A model generated the notes under the pieces. It had not been told where the DNA came from, did not search any database, and worked only from the letters and a program-made list of their open reading frames with translations. Positions 10,335 through 19,169 of a stretch of DNA of 64,000 nt are shown here, piece by piece. The DNA is taken from NCBI RefSeq assembly GCF_030690045.1, contig NZ_JAUYHK010000021.1, positions 186,001-250,000 of the forward strand. The letters run 5' to 3'. The stretch comes from Thalassospira sp. Its GTDB lineage: Bacteria; Pseudomonadota; Alphaproteobacteria; Rhodospirillales; Thalassospiraceae. Each line of letters starts with the position of its first letter. Position 1 is the stretch's first letter. The position numbers were made by a program, and so were the translations under genes.

Positions 10335-12110
10335 TTACCCAAATACCCGTTCGGGGGACGCAAAATCATCGGATGTGCTGTTGTAAATCTGCTGCGCAGC
10401 CGTTTCGGTTTCCGGCAGTATCTGACGTAAAAAAAATTTCGTACTGGCGGTTTTCTGATCGCGAAAGTTTGAGGGTTCTTCGCCGGTTGTCAGGGCATCA
10501 AGGCTACGGATCATTATCCATCCCCCCAGACAGGTTGCAAATAACCGCAAATAAGGCGATGCCACTGCCTGCATCAAAACCGGGTCTTGCGGACAGGTGT
10601 GCAGGATATGGGTCGTTGCCCCATCAAGCTGTTCCATGGCTTTTTGCACACAGGCGGCTTCATCGGGATAGGCAACGCCAAAGGCCGTGCAATCATCGGT
10701 AATTTTCAAGATCAGATGCCGGGCGGCCTTCCCACCATCGCGCAAGACTTTCCGCCCGATCAGGTCCAGCGCCTGAATGCCGTTGGTCCCCTCGTAAATC
10801 GGGGCAATGCGGGAATCGCGCAGATGCTGTGCCGCACCGGTTTCCTCTATAAAACCCATACCGCCATGAATTTGAATGCCAAGCGAGGCATTTTCAACGC
10901 CAAGGTCGGTTGACCATGACTTGACCATCGGGATCAGCAGGTCGGCCTCGGCCTGAGCTGCGTTTTGCATATCACCGTCCGGATGGTGATGGGCAAGGTC
11001 AAGCCGGGATGCGGCATAAAGGGCAAGGGCACGGGCCGCATCGGTTGAACTGCGCATCCGCATCAGCATGCGGTGAATGTCGGGATGATGCAGGATGGTG
11101 CATTCGGTCCTATTGCGCGGATCGCGGCCCTGTTTGCGGGTCTTGGCAAAATCCAGCGCCAGTTGAAAGGCGCGTTCGGAAATGGCAATGCCTTGTTGAC
11201 CAACGGCAAGGCGGGCATTGTTCATCATGGTAAACATGCAGGCAAGTCCACTGCCTTCGGTTCCGACCAGATAGCCCGTCGCCCCATCCGTATCGCCAAA
11301 CGATAAAACCGCCGTCGGGCTGCCATGAATGCCCAGTTTGTGTTCCAGCGAAACACAGCGCACATCATTGTGTTCACCCGGATTGCCATCCGCATTCAGC
11401 CGGAATTTGGGCACAATAAACAGTGAAATCCCGCGTGTGCCCGCCGGGGCATCAGGGGTACGGGCCAAAACCAGATGCACGATATTGTCGGTCAGGTCAT
11501 GATCGCCATAGGTGATGAAAATTTTCTGCCCCCGAATGGCATAAGTACCATCTGCCTGCGGTTCGGCGCGGGTGCGGATATGTGACAGATCCGATCCGGC
11601 CTGCGGTTCGGTTAAATTCATCGTTCCGGTCCATTCACCACTGATCATGCGACGTAAAAACCGTTCTTTTTGATCGGCGCTGGCATGGCGGGCCAAAAGT
11701 TCGATGGCACCGGATGTCAACATCGGACACAGGGCAAAGGCCATATTGGCGGAATGCCACATTTCCGATACCGCCGCCCCCAATAACAAAGGCAACCCCA
11801 TGCCCCCGTCATTCGGCGAGGCACAAATCCCTTGCCAGCCTCCTTCGACGAAATGTTGATAAGCGGTATGCCAGCCATCGGGGGTTTTGACGGTGCCGTC
11901 GGTTGCCAGTTTTGCCCCTTGCAGATCGCCAATGCGATTTAAAGGGGCCAGAATCTGTGACGAAAATTTTCCGGCCTCGTCCAGAATGGCGTCGGCCAGT
12001 TCGGCACTGGTTTCTCTATAAGGCGGCAATGCGGCAATGGCATCCAGCCCGATCACCTTATGGATCAGGAACCTGATATCATTGATAGGGGGTAAATAGC
12101 CGGTCATCAA
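10335..12110 (-). CDS. Acyl-CoA dehydrogenase, DmdC-like
   Basis: Long-form acyl-CoA dehydrogenase of 591 residues. It has an extra N-terminal helical segment ('PPINDIRFLIHKVIGLDAI'), the FAD-binding 'GTMNLTEPQAGSDLSHIRTRAEP', and the late active-site motif 'IAPIYEGTNGIQALDLIGRKVL' with the family glutamate. It ends in the extra C-terminal domain seen in 3-methylmercaptopropionyl-CoA dehydrogenase (DmdC) and related enzymes. The family is large and many members act on other short or medium acyl-CoAs, so a DMSP role is not established. It stands alone, divergent from the S41 protease gene. Confidence 0.88.
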   Translation of the reverse strand: MMTGYLPPINDIRFLIHKVIGLDAIAALPPYRETSAELADAILDEAGKFSSQILAPLNRIGDLQGAKLATDGTVKTPDGWHTAYQHFVEGGWQGICASPNDGGMGLPLLLGAAVSEMWHSANMAFALCPMLTSGAIELLARHASADQKERFLRRMISGEWTGTMNLTEPQAGSDLSHIRTRAEPQADGTYAIRGQKIFITYGDHDLTDNIVHLVLARTPDAPAGTRGISLFIVPKFRLNADGNPGEHNDVRCVSLEHKLGIHGSPTAVLSFGDTDGATGYLVGTEGSGLACMFTMMNNARLAVGQQGIAISERAFQLALDFAKTRKQGRDPRNRTECTILHHPDIHRMLMRMRSSTDAARALALYAASRLDLAHHHPDGDMQNAAQAEADLLIPMVKSWSTDLGVENASLGIQIHGGMGFIEETGAAQHLRDSRIAPIYEGTNGIQALDLIGRKVLRDGGKAARHLILKITDDCTAFGVAYPDEAACVQKAMEQLDGATTHILHTCPQDPVLMQAVASPYLRLFATCLGGWIMIRSLDALTTGEEPSNFRDQKTASTKFFLRQILPETETAAQQIYNSTSDDFASPERVFG

Positions 12111-12387
12111 AAGACGTCTCCCTGAATGGTGAGTCGCCCGCTCGGTTTGGTCCGGTTCATCCGGATCCGCGAATTATTTCATCAAGCATAATCAGGGATT
12201 AGACGAAATTCGAGTCTGTTTCTTGCGTACAGAGGCATATTTTGCATTAAGTAGAACAAAGTTGACCCATCATACTGGCGATGGCGCAGAGTGATGCCGA
12301 TATGAAATCAGCCGTTTGTCCTGATCCGGGCGGCGCGTTACAGGATACCCCGTCAGGGATCAGAACGTAAAAACAAAGGAGCAAGCG

Positions 12388-13887
12388 GTGCTGCGGAAGG
12401 GAATATTGCCAATCATCCTCGGTGTTCTGATCGCCTTTGCCGGAACGCGGCTGGTGGCGTGCGCCGGTCCGGTATGGTCTGGCGATGACGAGCAACGCTT
12501 TATCGAGGCCTACCGCGATTATGTCGAGCCACCGGCCTCCGCCGAGCAACTGCGCCGCGCCGACAAGCTGTTTGTCGAGGTGGTTGGTATTCTGGGCGAT
12601 ACCTATGTCGATGATGTCGATACATCTGCTTTTGTCGATCTGGCAATTGCCCGTCTGCCGGAACTGGAATTTGAAGACAAAAGCCCGGTTGGTGTTGTTG
12701 GTGCCGCCCTTGACGACACATTGCATTCCCTTGATCCGCACAGTGCCTATATGTCGGAGGACATGTTCAAGCGGTTGCAGGAAAGCACCGAAGGCAGTTT
12801 TGCCGGGGTCGGGATTGTCATTGCCCATGATGACAGCAAACGGATTCGCATTGTTTCACCGATTGATAACACCCCGGCGGCCCGCGCCGGTTTGAAACCC
12901 GATGACCGGATCACCCATATCGACGGTTATGACATGACCGGCGAACCGATTGCCGAGGCGGTGCGGCGCATGCGCGGGCGGATCGGCGATCCGGTAACAT
13001 TGACGATTGATCGCGAAAGCAACAGTTTCGATGTGACGGTCAAACGCGCCAAGATCGAAGTTCCTTCGGTGACGGCGGCGGTGATCGACAATGATCTGCC
13101 CTATATCCGGGTATCGCGGTTTGATGCCAATACGCTGGATCAAATGCGCCAGCAGCTTGACGAATTACAGGATAAAGTGGCCTCGCCGCGTGGATTGATT
13201 GTTGATTTGCGACGCAATCCGGGCGGTTTGCTGGATTCTGCGGCCGATCTTGCCGACCAGTTCCTGACGGGCGGGCTAATCGTTGCGACCGAAGGCCGGG
13301 GCGAACGCAAACTGCGCACCTATGACGCAGATCGCAGCAGTTATTTCGACGGCGTACCGATGGTGATTTTGCTGGATCGCGGATCGGCATCGGGGGCGGA
13401 ATTGATGGCGGCGGCCCTGCGTGAAAACGGGCGCGGCATCATCATTGGCGAACGGTCATTTGGCAAAGGTTCGATGCAACGTATCCTGCCGCTATCAACC
13501 GGCGGTGGTGTGAAAATTACCACCGGATATTACACAACGCCGGGCAATCATATTGTTCAGGGCAATGGTGTTGTCCCCGACATCGAAATTCTGACCGAAG
13601 GGGCCGCCGAATTTGAACGCGAGGCCGAATTGCCCCATTCCCTGCCTTCCCGTCGCCGTGACCCGCGAACAACGGTGGCATCCCTTGCCGAAAGCGCCTG
13701 TCGGCAGGATATCGTGATCGAACGTCTGGACCCCTCAAGCGACCGTGCCGAACAGCTTGCCGAAGAACAGGCCGATGGTGAAGTCGCCGGGGACGGAATG
13801 CTGGAATGCGCGGTGGGATATTTCCGCGGTGGCGGACTTGCAACCTATCGCCCTCAGGTGGAACCCCTGTTGCGGGCTGGACTTTAA
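12388..13887 (+). CDS. S41 family C-terminal processing peptidase
   Basis: CtpA-type periplasmic serine protease, 499 residues. It has an N-terminal signal/anchor ('ILPIILGVLIAFAGTRLVACA') and a PDZ domain at about 135-215 ('SFAGVGIVIAHDDSKRIRIV', 'PAARAGLKPDDRITHIDG'). The S41 core carries the Ser in 'DRGSASGAELMAAAL' and the Lys in 'GERSFGKGSMQ'. An atypical 130-residue tail follows 'GVVPDIEIL'. The start is a GTG with AAAGGAG eight bases upstream. The usual alphaproteobacterial partner genes (EnvC-like factor, divergent polysaccharide deacetylase) are absent. Confidence 0.92.
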   Translation: MLRKGILPIILGVLIAFAGTRLVACAGPVWSGDDEQRFIEAYRDYVEPPASAEQLRRADKLFVEVVGILGDTYVDDVDTSAFVDLAIARLPELEFEDKSPVGVVGAALDDTLHSLDPHSAYMSEDMFKRLQESTEGSFAGVGIVIAHDDSKRIRIVSPIDNTPAARAGLKPDDRITHIDGYDMTGEPIAEAVRRMRGRIGDPVTLTIDRESNSFDVTVKRAKIEVPSVTAAVIDNDLPYIRVSRFDANTLDQMRQQLDELQDKVASPRGLIVDLRRNPGGLLDSAADLADQFLTGGLIVATEGRGERKLRTYDADRSSYFDGVPMVILLDRGSASGAELMAAALRENGRGIIIGERSFGKGSMQRILPLSTGGGVKITTGYYTTPGNHIVQGNGVVPDIEILTEGAAEFEREAELPHSLPSRRRDPRTTVASLAESACRQDIVIERLDPSSDRAEQLAEEQADGEVAGDGMLECAVGYFRGGGLATYRPQVEPLLRAGL

Positions 13888-13898
13888 GGTTCTGACAT

Positions 13899-13933
13899 GC
13901 AAAACGCGGCCCAAGTTTAGGGCCGCGTTTTGC
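13899..13933. terminator. Bidirectional intrinsic terminator
   Basis: Perfect 14 bp inverted repeat (arm GCAAAACGCGGCCC) with a 7 nt loop. A-rich and T-rich ends on both strands let it serve both the S41 protease gene (+) and the convergent dehydrogenase (-). Confidence 0.85.
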
Positions 13934-13958
13934 GTTTAATCGAAAAGACAGACCAGAC

Positions 13959-14828
13959 TCAGTCGCGGGCCAGCAGATCAATCAGGCTGGACGTATCCCA
14001 GCGATTGCCGCCCCGGCCCTGCACCTGCGCATAGAATTGATCAATCAGGGCGGTTACCGGCAGGCGGGCACCATTGCGATGCGCCTCTTCCAGACAAATG
14101 CCCAAATCCTTGCGCATCCAGTCAACGGCAAAGCCGAAATCAAACTTGCCATCGACCATGGTTTGGCCGCGATTTTCCATTTGCCAGCTTCCAGCGGCCC
14201 CCTTGGAAATCACATCCAGAACCTTGGTCATATCAAGCCCGGATTTCACGCCGAAATTCATGGCTTCGGCCAATCCTTGCACCAGTCCGGCAATGCAAAT
14301 CTGGTTGACCATTTTGGTCAGTTGGCCGCTGCCGCTGGCCCCCATCAGTTTGCAGGATTTTGAAAAGGCATCGATGATCGGGGCGGCGGCCTCGAACGGG
14401 GCGGGATCGCCACCGCACATTACCGTCAATGCTCCATTTTCGGCCCCTGCCTGTCCGCCGGAAACCGGGGCATCGATGAAGGGAATGCCCTTATCGGCGG
14501 CCGCAGCATAAAGTTCACGGGCCACATCGGCTGATGCGGTGGTGTGATCGACAAGGATCGCACCCTTTGCCATCCCCGCGAGGGCACCGCTATCGCCCAG
14601 AACAACACTTCGCAAATCATCGTCATTGCCAACACAGATAAACACAAAATCGGCACCCTTGGCGGCCTCTGCCGGGGTCGGGGTGGCGGAACCGCCATGA
14701 TCGGCGGCCCATTTTTGCGCCTTGGCCGCGGTGCGGTTATAAACCGTCACAGAATGTCCGGCCTTTTGCAGATGCCCGGCCATCGGATATCCCATGACGC
14801 CAAGACCGATAAATGCACATTTTGCCAT
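13959..14828 (-). CDS. NAD(P)-dependent beta-hydroxyacid dehydrogenase (3-hydroxyisobutyrate dehydrogenase-like)
   Basis: Member of the beta-hydroxyacid dehydrogenase family, 289 residues from the ATG at 14828, which has an AGGGAAG site; the track start is ten codons upstream. It shows the Rossmann motif 'GLGVMGYPMAGHL', the substrate-binding 'DAPVSGGQAGAENGALTVMCGG', and the catalytic Lys in 'GSGQLTKMVNQICIAG'. The substrate could be 3-hydroxyisobutyrate (valine pathway), tartronate semialdehyde or a related semialdehyde. No valine-pathway genes lie alongside, so the exact reaction is open. Confidence 0.88.
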   Translation of the reverse strand: MAKCAFIGLGVMGYPMAGHLQKAGHSVTVYNRTAAKAQKWAADHGGSATPTPAEAAKGADFVFICVGNDDDLRSVVLGDSGALAGMAKGAILVDHTTASADVARELYAAAADKGIPFIDAPVSGGQAGAENGALTVMCGGDPAPFEAAAPIIDAFSKSCKLMGASGSGQLTKMVNQICIAGLVQGLAEAMNFGVKSGLDMTKVLDVISKGAAGSWQMENRGQTMVDGKFDFGFAVDWMRKDLGICLEEAHRNGARLPVTALIDQFYAQVQGRGGNRWDTSSLIDLLARD

Positions 14829-14950
14829 TTTCTTGCTTCCCTGAACTGGTATGACCACTTGTGGATCAAGGTTAAGGCTGCGGGGTTGGCATTGTCAATC
14901 CATCCCCGCAGCTTTCCCGTCAGGTGGAAAAGACCCAAAGAATAATGACC

Positions 14951-16030
14951 CTATTCGTTGCTGCCCAGTTCCTGATCGACTGTATGAACCACACGTTTGT
15001 CCCAGACCAAAAGTTCATCGCGTTTGCCGGGATAGTCAAACTGAGCCAGGAAAAACCGCATGGCGTTGATTCGAGCCCGTTTCTTTTCATCAGATTTAAT
15101 CACGATCCACGGGCTGTCGGCGGTGGAGGTATGAAAAAACATGTCCTGTTTGGCTTCGGTATATTCATCCCACAGATTTTGCGAGGCCAAATCAACCGGG
15201 CTGAGTTTCCATTGTTTCAGCGGGTCTTTCTGGCGCTGGTCAAACCGGCGGGCCTGTTCTTCCTTGCTGACGGAAAAATAGAATTTGGTCATGCGAATGT
15301 GCGACCGGATCAGCATGCGTTCAAATTCGGGAACGGATTGCAAAAATTCACTGACATCGAATTTGCTGCAAAATCCCATCACCCGTTCGACCATCGCCCG
15401 GTTATACCATGACCGGTCAAACAGCACGATTTCGCCCCCCGCAGGCAGATGTTCGACATAGCGCTGAAAATACCATTGGGTCAGTTCGCGGTCATTGGGT
15501 TTGCCAAGGGCAACAACTCGCGCCCCGCGAGGGTTGAGATGTTCGGTAAAGCGTTTGATGGTACCGCCCTTGCCGGCGGCATCTCGCCCCTCGAATATCG
15601 CCAGCGCCTTGATATTCTGATCCTTGACCCAATTTTGCAGTTTCAAAAGTTCAATATGCAACGGTGCAATCAATTCCAGATATTGCTGCGATTTCATTTT
15701 TTGCATCGGTTCATCGTCTGATGCCGGAAGATCGGGCGGCAATTTGGGCTTTCGCGATGATGGAACCTTTACCACAACCGGGGCGGTTTTGGCTTTGTTC
15801 TTGCGCGGAGGGCGGGGGGCTTTGGCCGGGATATCATCCATGCGATCCATCGTCAGATTTTCACTATCCAGCAACAGATGATCTCGTGTTTCACTGTCAA
15901 GTTTGCCATGCCCGGATTTGTCCGACGCACGGGTTCGGCTGCGGGCTGTTTTTTGGACCGCATGCCGCAAGGACGGGTCTTCGTTTTTCATGCCGTTTTT
16001 GGGGGTGGGGCTTTTTTGTTTCGATGCCAT
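14951..16030 (-). CDS. ppk2: Polyphosphate kinase 2
   Basis: PPK2 transfers phosphate between polyphosphate and nucleoside diphosphates. The start at 16030 (MASKQKSPTP, GGAAAG upstream) gives 359 residues. The catalytic domain shows Walker A 'FEGRDAAGKGGTIKR', the 'DRSWYNRAMVERVMGF' motif and the lid 'EEQARRFDQRQKDPLKQWKLSP', typical of class I PPK2. The first roughly 110 residues are a charged, low-complexity extension rich in Lys, Arg, Ser and Pro; the core begins near 'QKMKSQQYLELIAPLHIEL'. The extension is longer than in many PPK2 proteins and has no recognised function. Confidence 0.92.
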   Translation of the reverse strand: MASKQKSPTPKNGMKNEDPSLRHAVQKTARSRTRASDKSGHGKLDSETRDHLLLDSENLTMDRMDDIPAKAPRPPRKNKAKTAPVVVKVPSSRKPKLPPDLPASDDEPMQKMKSQQYLELIAPLHIELLKLQNWVKDQNIKALAIFEGRDAAGKGGTIKRFTEHLNPRGARVVALGKPNDRELTQWYFQRYVEHLPAGGEIVLFDRSWYNRAMVERVMGFCSKFDVSEFLQSVPEFERMLIRSHIRMTKFYFSVSKEEQARRFDQRQKDPLKQWKLSPVDLASQNLWDEYTEAKQDMFFHTSTADSPWIVIKSDEKKRARINAMRFFLAQFDYPGKRDELLVWDKRVVHTVDQELGSNE

Positions 16031-16083
16031 GCCGGTCTTTCCGTCTTGATGTTTCCAACAGGCGAACGGTGGCACAAAAGCAA

Positions 16084-16140
16084 AAGGGCCGGAAGGAAAA
16101 ATCACGTAAAATTCACGTAAAAACCCTTATTCCGGCCCTT
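16084..16140 (-). terminator. Stem-loop with long loop downstream of the DUF1127 gene
   Basis: Eleven-base arms (AAGGGCCGGAA / TTCCGGCCCTT) flank a 35 nt loop containing two TCACGTAAA repeats. Read on the minus strand, it follows the DUF1127 stop by 33 bp and is followed by TTTTG, so it can act as that gene's terminator. The long loop is unusual. Confidence 0.5.
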
Positions 16141-16173
16141 GGGGGCAAAAGAGCCTTAAAAACAGGCCGCAGC

Positions 16174-16431
16174 TTAGAACCATTTGAAAGATTTACGATA
16201 TTCAGCTTCGGCGTCATAGCGGTTGATGCCGATATCGGCCAGTTGATGGGAGTTTAATCGCATCAGGGCGCGGCGTTGCGACCGCAGGGCAAGATAACGT
16301 GCAAACTCATTCGCCAGACTGTTGAGAACTGCAAGGATGCGGTGTACGACATCCGCACTGGAAACCGGCAGGATTGCCATGCCGTGCTGATCGGTCTGGC
16401 ACGAGGTTGACGGGCATTGGGTCATAGCCAT
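16174..16431 (-). CDS. DUF1127 domain-containing small protein
   Basis: Small protein of 85 residues starting at the ATG at 16431 (GAGGAGC upstream); an ATG two codons later is also possible. The C-terminal half is a DUF1127 domain: 'RSQRRALMRLNSHQLADIGINRYDAEAEYRKSFKW', an Arg-rich helix, then the 'L..DIG..R' turn. Some alphaproteobacterial DUF1127 proteins bind RNA (CcaF1 in Rhodobacter) or affect phosphate and carbon metabolism (Agrobacterium). The N-terminal 45 residues are unrelated to the domain. It is divergent from the GcvA-like LysR gene, which may regulate it. Confidence 0.85.
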   Translation of the reverse strand: MAMTQCPSTSCQTDQHGMAILPVSSADVVHRILAVLNSLANEFARYLALRSQRRALMRLNSHQLADIGINRYDAEAEYRKSFKWF

Positions 16432-16573
16432 GATGATGCTCCTCTTAAGGCATTGATCCGTCCAGAGGACAGAAAAGTTTGATGCTGTTGGGGGCATTAT
16501 CGGTCGGAATTAACAGCGTGACAAACCAGTACTTCTGAGGGTAGATATTAGTACAGCTAATGATGAGGCAAAG

Positions 16574-17536
16574 ATGCGACTGCCCCCCTTGCAAGCCCTG
16601 CGTGCCTTTGAGGCCGCGGCGCGACATTTGAATTTTACCCGTGCTGCCGAAGAGCTGTTTGTGACCCAGGGCGCGGTCAGTCAGCAAATCCGCCAGCTTG
16701 AAGAATATCTGGGATTTCGGTTGTTTTACCGGTTACCGCGACGCCTGCAACTGACCGATGAGGGCGACCGTCTGGCGCGTGCCGCCAATGAGGGCTTTAC
16801 CCGGATAGCGGGCGAAATTGAAAGCCTGCTGGCGGTCGAAGAGGCCGGGGTGGTGACGGTCAGCGTGCTGCAATCCTTTGCGGTGAAATGGCTGATCCCG
16901 CGTCTGGGTCATTTCCGCGATCAGCATCCCGATATTGATGTGCGTATTCACGCCGATGACCGGCTGGTCGATTTTCGCACCGAAGGCATTGATCTGGCGG
17001 TGCGGTTTGGCCGGGGGCGGTATCCCAATCTGTATGCCGAACTTTTGATGCGCGACGAGGTGTTTCCGGTGTGCAGTCCGGATTATCTGGCATCGGCCCC
17101 GCCCTTGCACACGCCAGAGGATATTCTTAACCATCAATTGTTGCATGATGCGACAGCGCAGGTTGAATTGCCGCGTGCGGCGGACTGGAATTTCTGGCTG
17201 GAGGGGGTCGGGGTCAATAACATTACCCTACGCCGTGGCTTGCGGTTTAATTCCGGCGATATGGTCATTCAGGCGGCCTTGATGGGGCAGGGGATCGGGA
17301 TGGCGCGGACATCGTTGGCCGCACAGGACCTTAAGGCCGGATTGCTGGTGCGGCCCTTTCCGCAAAAGGTAGCGTCCAGCTATGCCTATTATATCGCCTG
17401 TCCGGAAGAAAATCTGAATCGGCCACGGGTGCAGGCCTTTGTCCGCTGGTTGAAAGAAGAAGTTACCGCAACGCTCAAGGATATCGAGGAAAACCAGCCG
17501 ACATTGGCGGTGACGATTGATCCATCGAAAATCTAG
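16574..17536 (+). CDS. LysR family regulator, GcvA-like
   Basis: LysR-type transcription factor, 320 residues. The winged HTH is at about 5-65 ('LPPLQALRAFEAAARHLNFTRAAEELFVTQGAVSQQIRQLEEYLGFRLF'). The N-terminus 'RLPPLQALRAFEAAARH' and the effector-domain pattern 'DIDVRIHADDRLVDFRTEGIDLAVRFGRGRYP' are characteristic of the GcvA/AmpR-like branch. No gcv genes lie nearby. By the usual LysR arrangement its likely target is the divergently transcribed DUF1127 gene or itself, but its effector is unknown. Confidence 0.9.
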   Translation: MRLPPLQALRAFEAAARHLNFTRAAEELFVTQGAVSQQIRQLEEYLGFRLFYRLPRRLQLTDEGDRLARAANEGFTRIAGEIESLLAVEEAGVVTVSVLQSFAVKWLIPRLGHFRDQHPDIDVRIHADDRLVDFRTEGIDLAVRFGRGRYPNLYAELLMRDEVFPVCSPDYLASAPPLHTPEDILNHQLLHDATAQVELPRAADWNFWLEGVGVNNITLRRGLRFNSGDMVIQAALMGQGIGMARTSLAAQDLKAGLLVRPFPQKVASSYAYYIACPEENLNRPRVQAFVRWLKEEVTATLKDIEENQPTLAVTIDPSKI

Positions 17537-17587
17537 GCGCGGGGTTTCTATCCACAACATTCAAGGCGATATTGGAGTTCTTCGGAT

Positions 17588-18226
17588 ATGCTGAAACTCG
17601 ACCACATCACTGTTATCGCCCCAACGCTGATTGAGGGGGTGGCGCATGTTCAAAATTGCCTGAACCTCGATGTGCCTTTCGGGACACGCCACGATTACAT
17701 GGGTACTCACAATCACCGGCTTCAGCTTGGAAACAACGTCTATCTTGAAATCGTGGCACTTGACCCGGATGGTATAAAGCCGGGACGGGCGCGCTGGTTT
17801 GGTTTCGATAACCCGGAAAAAATCAGATCGGACTGGAATGATGGTCGGCGCTTGCGGGGGTGGGTTGCCAGCACGGATGCTATCGATTCCGTTGTTTCAA
17901 ACCGTCGTGCGATCTTTGGCGACAAGGTTTATCTTCCTGTCATCAACCCGACTTTTGATTTTGCCATTCCCAAGGATGGTTCGCTCCCCCTTGACGGTGC
18001 TGCCCCTTCTCTCATCGATCACCGGGGCGACCCGACATCTATGGCCTCAATTCCCGATCTGGGCGCGCGCCTGTGTTCGCTCACTCTCGAACATCCGGAT
18101 CCTGCTGTTATCGGGAGACTGTATCGTGAACTCTCCATCGATCATCCGCCATCGATTATTCAGGGGGCTTGCGTTCGCTACAGGGCACAAATCGAAACGC
18201 CGACCGGATTGAAAGAACTGACCTGA
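17588..18226 (+). CDS. VOC/glyoxalase-like protein
   Basis: Protein of 212 residues whose N-terminus 'LDHITVIAPTLIEGVAHVQNCLNLDVPFGTRHDYMGTHNHRLQLGNNVYLEI' matches the glyoxalase-like VOC domain, with possible metal ligands His in 'LDHITV', His in 'TRHDYMGTHN' and Glu in 'YLEIV'. The second half ('LSLTLEHPDPAVIGRLYREL' region) gives the paired-domain layout. A GGAG lies upstream. The reaction is unknown; many relatives are annotated only as VOC family. Its stop lies 9 bp from that of the convergent DUF1489 gene. Confidence 0.8.
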   Translation: MLKLDHITVIAPTLIEGVAHVQNCLNLDVPFGTRHDYMGTHNHRLQLGNNVYLEIVALDPDGIKPGRARWFGFDNPEKIRSDWNDGRRLRGWVASTDAIDSVVSNRRAIFGDKVYLPVINPTFDFAIPKDGSLPLDGAAPSLIDHRGDPTSMASIPDLGARLCSLTLEHPDPAVIGRLYRELSIDHPPSIIQGACVRYRAQIETPTGLKELT

Positions 18227-18235
18227 TTGTGTCCC

Positions 18236-18664
18236 CTAAATCAGCCCCAGTTCCCGCAATTGCACGGCCATATCATCGGGCAGGGCGTCTGTGGCGGTGC
18301 CGGTATGGGCATCGGGCGGGCATTTGTCCTGGGTCAGGTAACGCCAGCCCTGAAAGGCCCGGTGCGGGTATGTCGCCGTATCAATCACGTCACGATCCAG
18401 AATGATGCGGCAATATTTGATGCCTTCATCATCGATATAATCTTCAAGATCGGTGATCAGTTGCCGACAGCGGATCGCCCCCTTGATCACCCAGTAAATC
18501 GACCCGCCTGCCAATAATGCGTCGCGCTGTTTCGGCGTCTGACGGGTGGTGTGATAAATCCGCCCCCGGAGTCCCTCATAATGGGCCTGCCATTGGCGCA
18601 GGCTGTCCGGACTTTCGGAACCGACACTGAGTTTGAGAAGATGCAGGGGCATGGGTGCAATCAA
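18236..18664 (-). CDS. DUF1489 family protein
   Basis: Protein of 142 residues (138 if the fifth-codon ATG, MPLHLLKLSVG, is used) matching the alphaproteobacterial DUF1489 family. Recognisable blocks are 'LHLLKLSVG', 'HTTRQTPKQRDALLAGGSIYWVIKG', 'CRQLITDLE' and 'CRIILD', followed by the 'TYPHRAFQGWRYL' segment. The function is not known. It is an isolated gene with no operon partner. Confidence 0.88.
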   Translation of the reverse strand: MIAPMPLHLLKLSVGSESPDSLRQWQAHYEGLRGRIYHTTRQTPKQRDALLAGGSIYWVIKGAIRCRQLITDLEDYIDDEGIKYCRIILDRDVIDTATYPHRAFQGWRYLTQDKCPPDAHTGTATDALPDDMAVQLRELGLI

Positions 18665-18769
18665 CCGGTTTAAGGATCAGGCCTTTGACCTAGCGAGGGA
18701 AGCTGTCACCGTCAAGTTTTGCATTAAAAACACAAATAAATTGTAATTATATGTATTTCACAAAAAAAC

Positions 18770-18799
18770 TTGACCAATAGCATTCGATCCGCACATAAG
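18770..18799 (+). promoter_or_regulatory. Candidate sigma-70-type promoter of the sulfite reductase operon
   Basis: TTGACC and CATAAG are separated by 18 bp, about 60 bp upstream of the DUF2849 start, in a locally AT-rich stretch. Five and four matches to the two consensus hexamers make it plausible but unproven. Confidence 0.35.
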
Positions 18800-18861
18800 A
18801 GTGCAGAAAATGCCCGAGACCAACAGGGCGTATGAGAGAGATGTGGAAGCTGAGAGAAGCG

Positions 18862-19158
18862 ATGTCCCTGCAAATTGTCACTGCGAACCGGCTTGATGAT
18901 GGATTGGTGGTGTTTATGACCGCCAATCATGGCTGGAGCGACGACATCCACCAGGCCGTATTGGCCGAAGATCAGGCGCATGCTGATGATTTGCTGGCCC
19001 GCGCCAGTACTCGTGATCAGGATATTGTCGTTGTCGGTCCCTATCTGATCGAGGTGGAAGCCAGCGAGGCAGGCATTGTGCCGACCAAATATCGTGAAGT
19101 CCTGCGCACCAAAGGCCCAAGTGTGCGACAGGATCTCGGCTATCAGGCCGGGCAGTAA
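18862..19158 (+). CDS. DUF2849 domain protein of the sulfite reductase operon
   Basis: About 98 residues from the ATG at 18862 (MSLQIVTANRL); the track start ten codons earlier lies in non-conserved sequence. It matches DUF2849: 'IVTANRLDDGLVVFMTANHGWSDDI' followed by 'AEDQAHADDLLARA' and 'VVGPYLIEVE'. The family is encoded next to cysI/cysG in alphaproteobacteria and is presumed to support sulfite reduction, but no biochemical role is known to me. It is 11 bp upstream of the reductase gene, with GGAGG in the gap. Confidence 0.85.
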   Translation: MSLQIVTANRLDDGLVVFMTANHGWSDDIHQAVLAEDQAHADDLLARASTRDQDIVVVGPYLIEVEASEAGIVPTKYREVLRTKGPSVRQDLGYQAGQ

Positions 19159-19169
19159 GGAGGCGCCCC

